Positions 32,815 through 35,033 of a DNA stretch of 35,033 bases are shown here, one piece after another (the stretch's first letter is position 1; each line of letters opens with the position of its first letter). The notes under the pieces were generated by a model that did no database searches, was not told the DNA's origin, and saw nothing but the letters and a program-made list of their open reading frames with translations. A program made the position numbers and the translations under genes. This stretch comes from Segatella copri (lineage in GTDB: Bacteria; Bacteroidota; Bacteroidia; Bacteroidales; Bacteroidaceae), in contig NZ_VZAD01000080.1 in assembly GCF_009495355.1 (NCBI RefSeq), positions 1 through 35,033 of the forward strand. Reading direction: 5' to 3'.

Positions 32815-33503
32815 ATTATAAATCTATAGTTTGCTGTTAAGTACTTATCAAATTCTAAAACCAATTCATCTTGTGTGCTGCCAGAATCGTTGCTGCAATA
32901 ATTGTTGGCTAAAATTGTGGCAACTTTATCTTTGGCTGTTTTTGAGTCCGACTTTAAGTTTACTCGATGGCAGCTTTTTATGAGAGATGTAGCATTGTGT
33001 TTTTCCAAAATTATTCTTGGAAAATCATCGGCATAGCCAAATGCATCAAACTTGTCGAAGAGTTCTTCGCAAACTTTCATAGGCCCGTTTAGTTTGTACT
33101 TCTCTTCTATATGGTCTGAAAAATAGTCTATATGCTTAATGCCACGGATAAGTATGCCACCAAAAGCGGAATTACTTGTCAAACATGGCACCAGTTTACC
33201 TGTTGTAGCCTTTTCTCTTATGCACACATTGCTTTCAAAAGAAAGGTCTACACCGCTTGAATGAAAGAACCATTCTCCAGCTTTGCTATTGCGAGGGTAG
33301 GTTATGATGTCTTGATGGGTAGGACAATAGAAGTAAAATTCGATGTCAGTTAGTATGTACTTCTTATTGCCTTTTAGAATAGCTACATCGTGAAGAAGAA
33401 TACTTGCTAAATGTTGAAACTTCTTTTCGATACAGTTGCCATCTAATAGCCATTTTTGCTGTAACAAATTTCTCAAATCATTTATGCTATTTGTTTCTTT
33501 CAT
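32811..33503 (-). CDS. Unrecognised 230-residue protein
   Basis: A soluble protein with no signal or membrane segment. Strand-rich blocks are visible: KKYILTDIEFYFYCPTHQDI, GEWFFHSSGVDLSFES and GGILIRGIKHI, followed by a helical C-terminal half. The H-x-S/G-V-D-L...GGILIR pattern is reminiscent of base-excision glycosylase-like or nucleotide-binding folds, but I cannot assign it. It is translationally coupled to the deiminase gene (4-nt overlap) and lies 54 nt downstream of the sigma/macro-like gene without a promoter box between, so it is probably part of one operon. The DNA is noticeably AT-rich. Confidence 0.75.
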   Translation of the reverse strand: MKETNSINDLRNLLQQKWLLDGNCIEKKFQHLASILLHDVAILKGNKKYILTDIEFYFYCPTHQDIITYPRNSKAGEWFFHSSGVDLSFESNVCIREKATTGKLVPCLTSNSAFGGILIRGIKHIDYFSDHIEEKYKLNGPMKVCEELFDKFDAFGYADDFPRIILEKHNATSLIKSCHRVNLKSDSKTAKDKVATILANNYCSNDSGSTQDELVLEFDKYLTANYRFII

Positions 33504-33557
33504 GCTTATTATTTAATTTGAAGTTTGTCTGAAAACTTTTTATTGTTAATAGTATGA

Positions 33558-34730
33558 CTATTCTATCACCTCCCAGAAACTCTCCGGAAGGCTGATGTTC
33601 TTCATCCTTTTTGCACTCTCAAACAATGGGGCGATGTCTTCGGCTTCGAAGCCGGCGATGCCGCAACCTATTGGGGTTACCAGGAAATGTAGCTCTTGAT
33701 GATGCTTGGCATAGGCGATGAATTCCTCCACGTATGGACGGATGGTTTCCACGCCGCCCTGCATCGTAGGGATGGCATAACTCTGGCCCTGCAAGCCTAC
33801 ACCCTTGCCCATGACGGCACCGAAATGTAATCGGGCTATGCGGGCTGCACCACCACCATGCATGCCAGCCAGATTGCTGCCAAATACAAATATCTCGTTC
33901 TCCTTCAAAGAATCAATCCAGCGAGGAGTGATTCTTCCCTTCTTCATATCTTCCATATTCTTCTTATTATTAAATATGTTATTGCTAATATCAGCCGCTT
34001 CCTCGCAGCACATTCTCGAATCCATCATGCTCGGCATCGACATCTTAGGAGCACTTGAAACGGATGCGTCTTCGTCGCCGAACGACAGATAGCTTCTGTA
34101 TTCCGAAGCATCGAAGTATTTCTTAAAATAAGGAATCACCACATCATGCATCATCTTCTGGCATCGCTGAGTGACGGCGGAGGCGGTCATGCCCAACTGC
34201 ATGGCTACGTCCTTGCCCTTGAATCCCTCGATATAGAGCATCTTCAGGATGATACTGTTCTTGCTGTCCCTGCCATAATAAAGATTGCCGATCTCTTCTA
34301 TCGTTTGATAAAGTTCATGCTCAAACTGGTTGTCGCTTACGTCAAACTTCATCTTGCGGCTTTCCTGTCGCGCCTCAAAACTCTCGAAACGGTGCTCCTT
34401 CACCACCTCCTTCAACTTATCCAGCAGCAGGAATCGGAAACCATTCACCATCCAGGTCTTGAGCGACATGCTCGGCTTTCTGTCCTCCAAAGGCTTGAAG
34501 TCATGCTCGCAGAGATAGAGATAATATTCATGGGCCAGCGAATAAAAGTCCATGCCCGGTTTCGATTGCAGGTCGTAACGCTTGTCGTAAATGCAATAAG
34601 CCACCCGGCAGTATCCGTAGTAATACTCCCTCACTATTCTGGCATCAGCATCCTTGAAGCCTTGAAGAATCTCGTCATCTGACAGTTGTGAGAGATTAGA
34701 CTTCCTTGAAAAATCCTTTTCTTTCCCCAT
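33558..34730 (-). CDS. Sigma-factor-like protein fused to a macro-like (A1S_2505-type) domain
   Basis: A 390-residue fusion. Residues 1-210 look like a divergent sigma-70-family factor: a region-2-like helical block (ILQGFKDADARIVREYYYGY; SLKTWMVNGFRFLLLDKLKEV) and a region-4-like helix-turn-helix (LYIEGFKGKDVAMQLGMTASAVTQRCQKMM, 165-194). A linker of about 50 residues leads to a C-terminal domain (about 266-385) with VFGSNLAGMHGGGAARIA (282-299), GLQGQSYAIPT (312-322) and LVTPIGCGIAGFEAEDIAPLF (350-370). That pattern is the A1S_2505 phage non-structural family, which has the look of a macro-like ADP-ribose-binding fold. It is first in the operon; an internal Met at 259 could give a free macro-like domain. 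The idea that ADP-ribose controls transcription is inference. Confidence 0.85.
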   Translation of the reverse strand: MGKEKDFSRKSNLSQLSDDEILQGFKDADARIVREYYYGYCRVAYCIYDKRYDLQSKPGMDFYSLAHEYYLYLCEHDFKPLEDRKPSMSLKTWMVNGFRFLLLDKLKEVVKEHRFESFEARQESRKMKFDVSDNQFEHELYQTIEEIGNLYYGRDSKNSIILKMLYIEGFKGKDVAMQLGMTASAVTQRCQKMMHDVVIPYFKKYFDASEYRSYLSFGDEDASVSSAPKMSMPSMMDSRMCCEEAADISNNIFNNKKNMEDMKKGRITPRWIDSLKENEIFVFGSNLAGMHGGGAARIARLHFGAVMGKGVGLQGQSYAIPTMQGGVETIRPYVEEFIAYAKHHQELHFLVTPIGCGIAGFEAEDIAPLFESAKRMKNISLPESFWEVIE

Positions 34731-34764
34731 ATCGTTTCGATATTCTAATTTGTTTGCAAATATA
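34729..34764 (-). promoter_or_regulatory. -7 box and start-codon palindrome of the sigma/macro-like operon
   Basis: TATATTTG (complement of 34757-34764) lies 26 nt upstream of the ATG. A palindrome ATATCG-TTT-CGATAT (34729-34743) overlaps the start codon and could be an autoregulatory operator. No -33 box is evident. The remaining bases to 34947 are AT-rich with nothing else recognised. Confidence 0.45.
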
Positions 34765-34947
34765 TACCTTTTCTTTGAGAAATAGGAGTTTTTGCTCCTT
34801 TTTTCGTTTTACATAGTATTAAAAGAAAAAAGTAGGGAGAAAATTAAGCTGATATCGAAAAAAAGGAATTTTAAAGTAGATATTGGGATTTGAAAAATAA
34901 CATTTGATAAGTTCTTGCATACATTTCAAGTATTACCTATGTCCTTC

Positions 34948-34984
34948 GAGGGTGCGTCACAGACTTATGACACACCCTCTTTTT
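34948..34984 (+). repeat. Right copy of the 37-nt hairpin repeat
   Basis: Identical over 37 nt and in the same orientation as the rhaD terminator at 28401-28437, with a T6 run. No plus-strand gene precedes it; the nearest plus-strand gene ends at 30808. It therefore may be a dispersed terminator-like element or a boundary of the accessory segment. The last ~50 nt of the window hold a small ACTGG/CCAGT hairpin and nothing else I can identify. Confidence 0.8.
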
Positions 34985-35033
34985 TGTGTGTCGGGCATGA
35001 CACTAACCTAACTGGTTTAACTCCAGTCGCAGG

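Overview
The window comes from a member of the Bacteroidota, most likely a Prevotellaceae species (Prevotella/Segatella-like). This rests on several signals. Most intergenic regions carry the Bacteroidota promoter signature (TAnnTTTG, sometimes with TTG/TTTG about 19-21 nt upstream), and Shine-Dalgarno sequences are rare. Family-level clues are a DUF4923 protein, an interpain-like C10 protease with a type IX secretion sorting domain, a eukaryote-like single-chain glycyl-tRNA synthetase, and a carboxy(nor)spermidine dehydrogenase. No search was run; all assignments come from reading sequence.

Bases 1-28400 are mostly chromosomal core. In order: a cytoplasmic cyclophilin; an exported DUF4923 protein; a 39-residue small ORF with its own promoter region; an M16 zinc peptidase; a MATE transporter preceded by an 800-nt gene-free region (strong promoter, tandem 32-nt repeats, terminator-like hairpin, 28-bp inverted repeat); an FKBP lipoprotein and glycyl-tRNA synthetase pair; a topoisomerase A subunit; an OmpA-like protein behind a long repeat-built lipoprotein; a membrane-anchored AraC-type regulator broken by a C8 tract; tRNA-Leu(UAG); a membrane pyrophosphatase followed by a secreted C10 protease; recA; the polyamine enzyme; an uncharacterised protein whose 3' end seems to have seeded a 27-nt tandem repeat; and an orphan rhamnulose-1-phosphate aldolase.

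Bases 28440-34940 look accessory and parts are AT-rich. They lie between two directly repeated 37-nt copies of the same hairpin terminator. They hold a VWA protein; a compact operon resembling a toxin-antitoxin system (DUF3790s-type small proteins of the DUF3791 kind around a DUF3990 ADP-ribosyltransferase-fold candidate); a small membrane protein on the opposite strand; and a four-gene operon of a sigma-factor/macro-like fusion, an unknown 230-residue protein, an agmatine-deiminase-family protein and an ADP-ribosylglycohydrolase.

Two points deserve most attention. The first is the ADP-ribose-themed cluster, in which a candidate transferase, a macro-like ADP-ribose module fused to a transcription factor, a guanidino-group deiminase and an ADP-ribose hydrolase sit together. 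The second is the regulator with an eight-C tract: one base fewer restores a 418-residue membrane AraC-type protein. Just downstream of it, two 17-bp direct repeats with a 20-bp period precede the promoter of the lipoprotein/OmpA genes.
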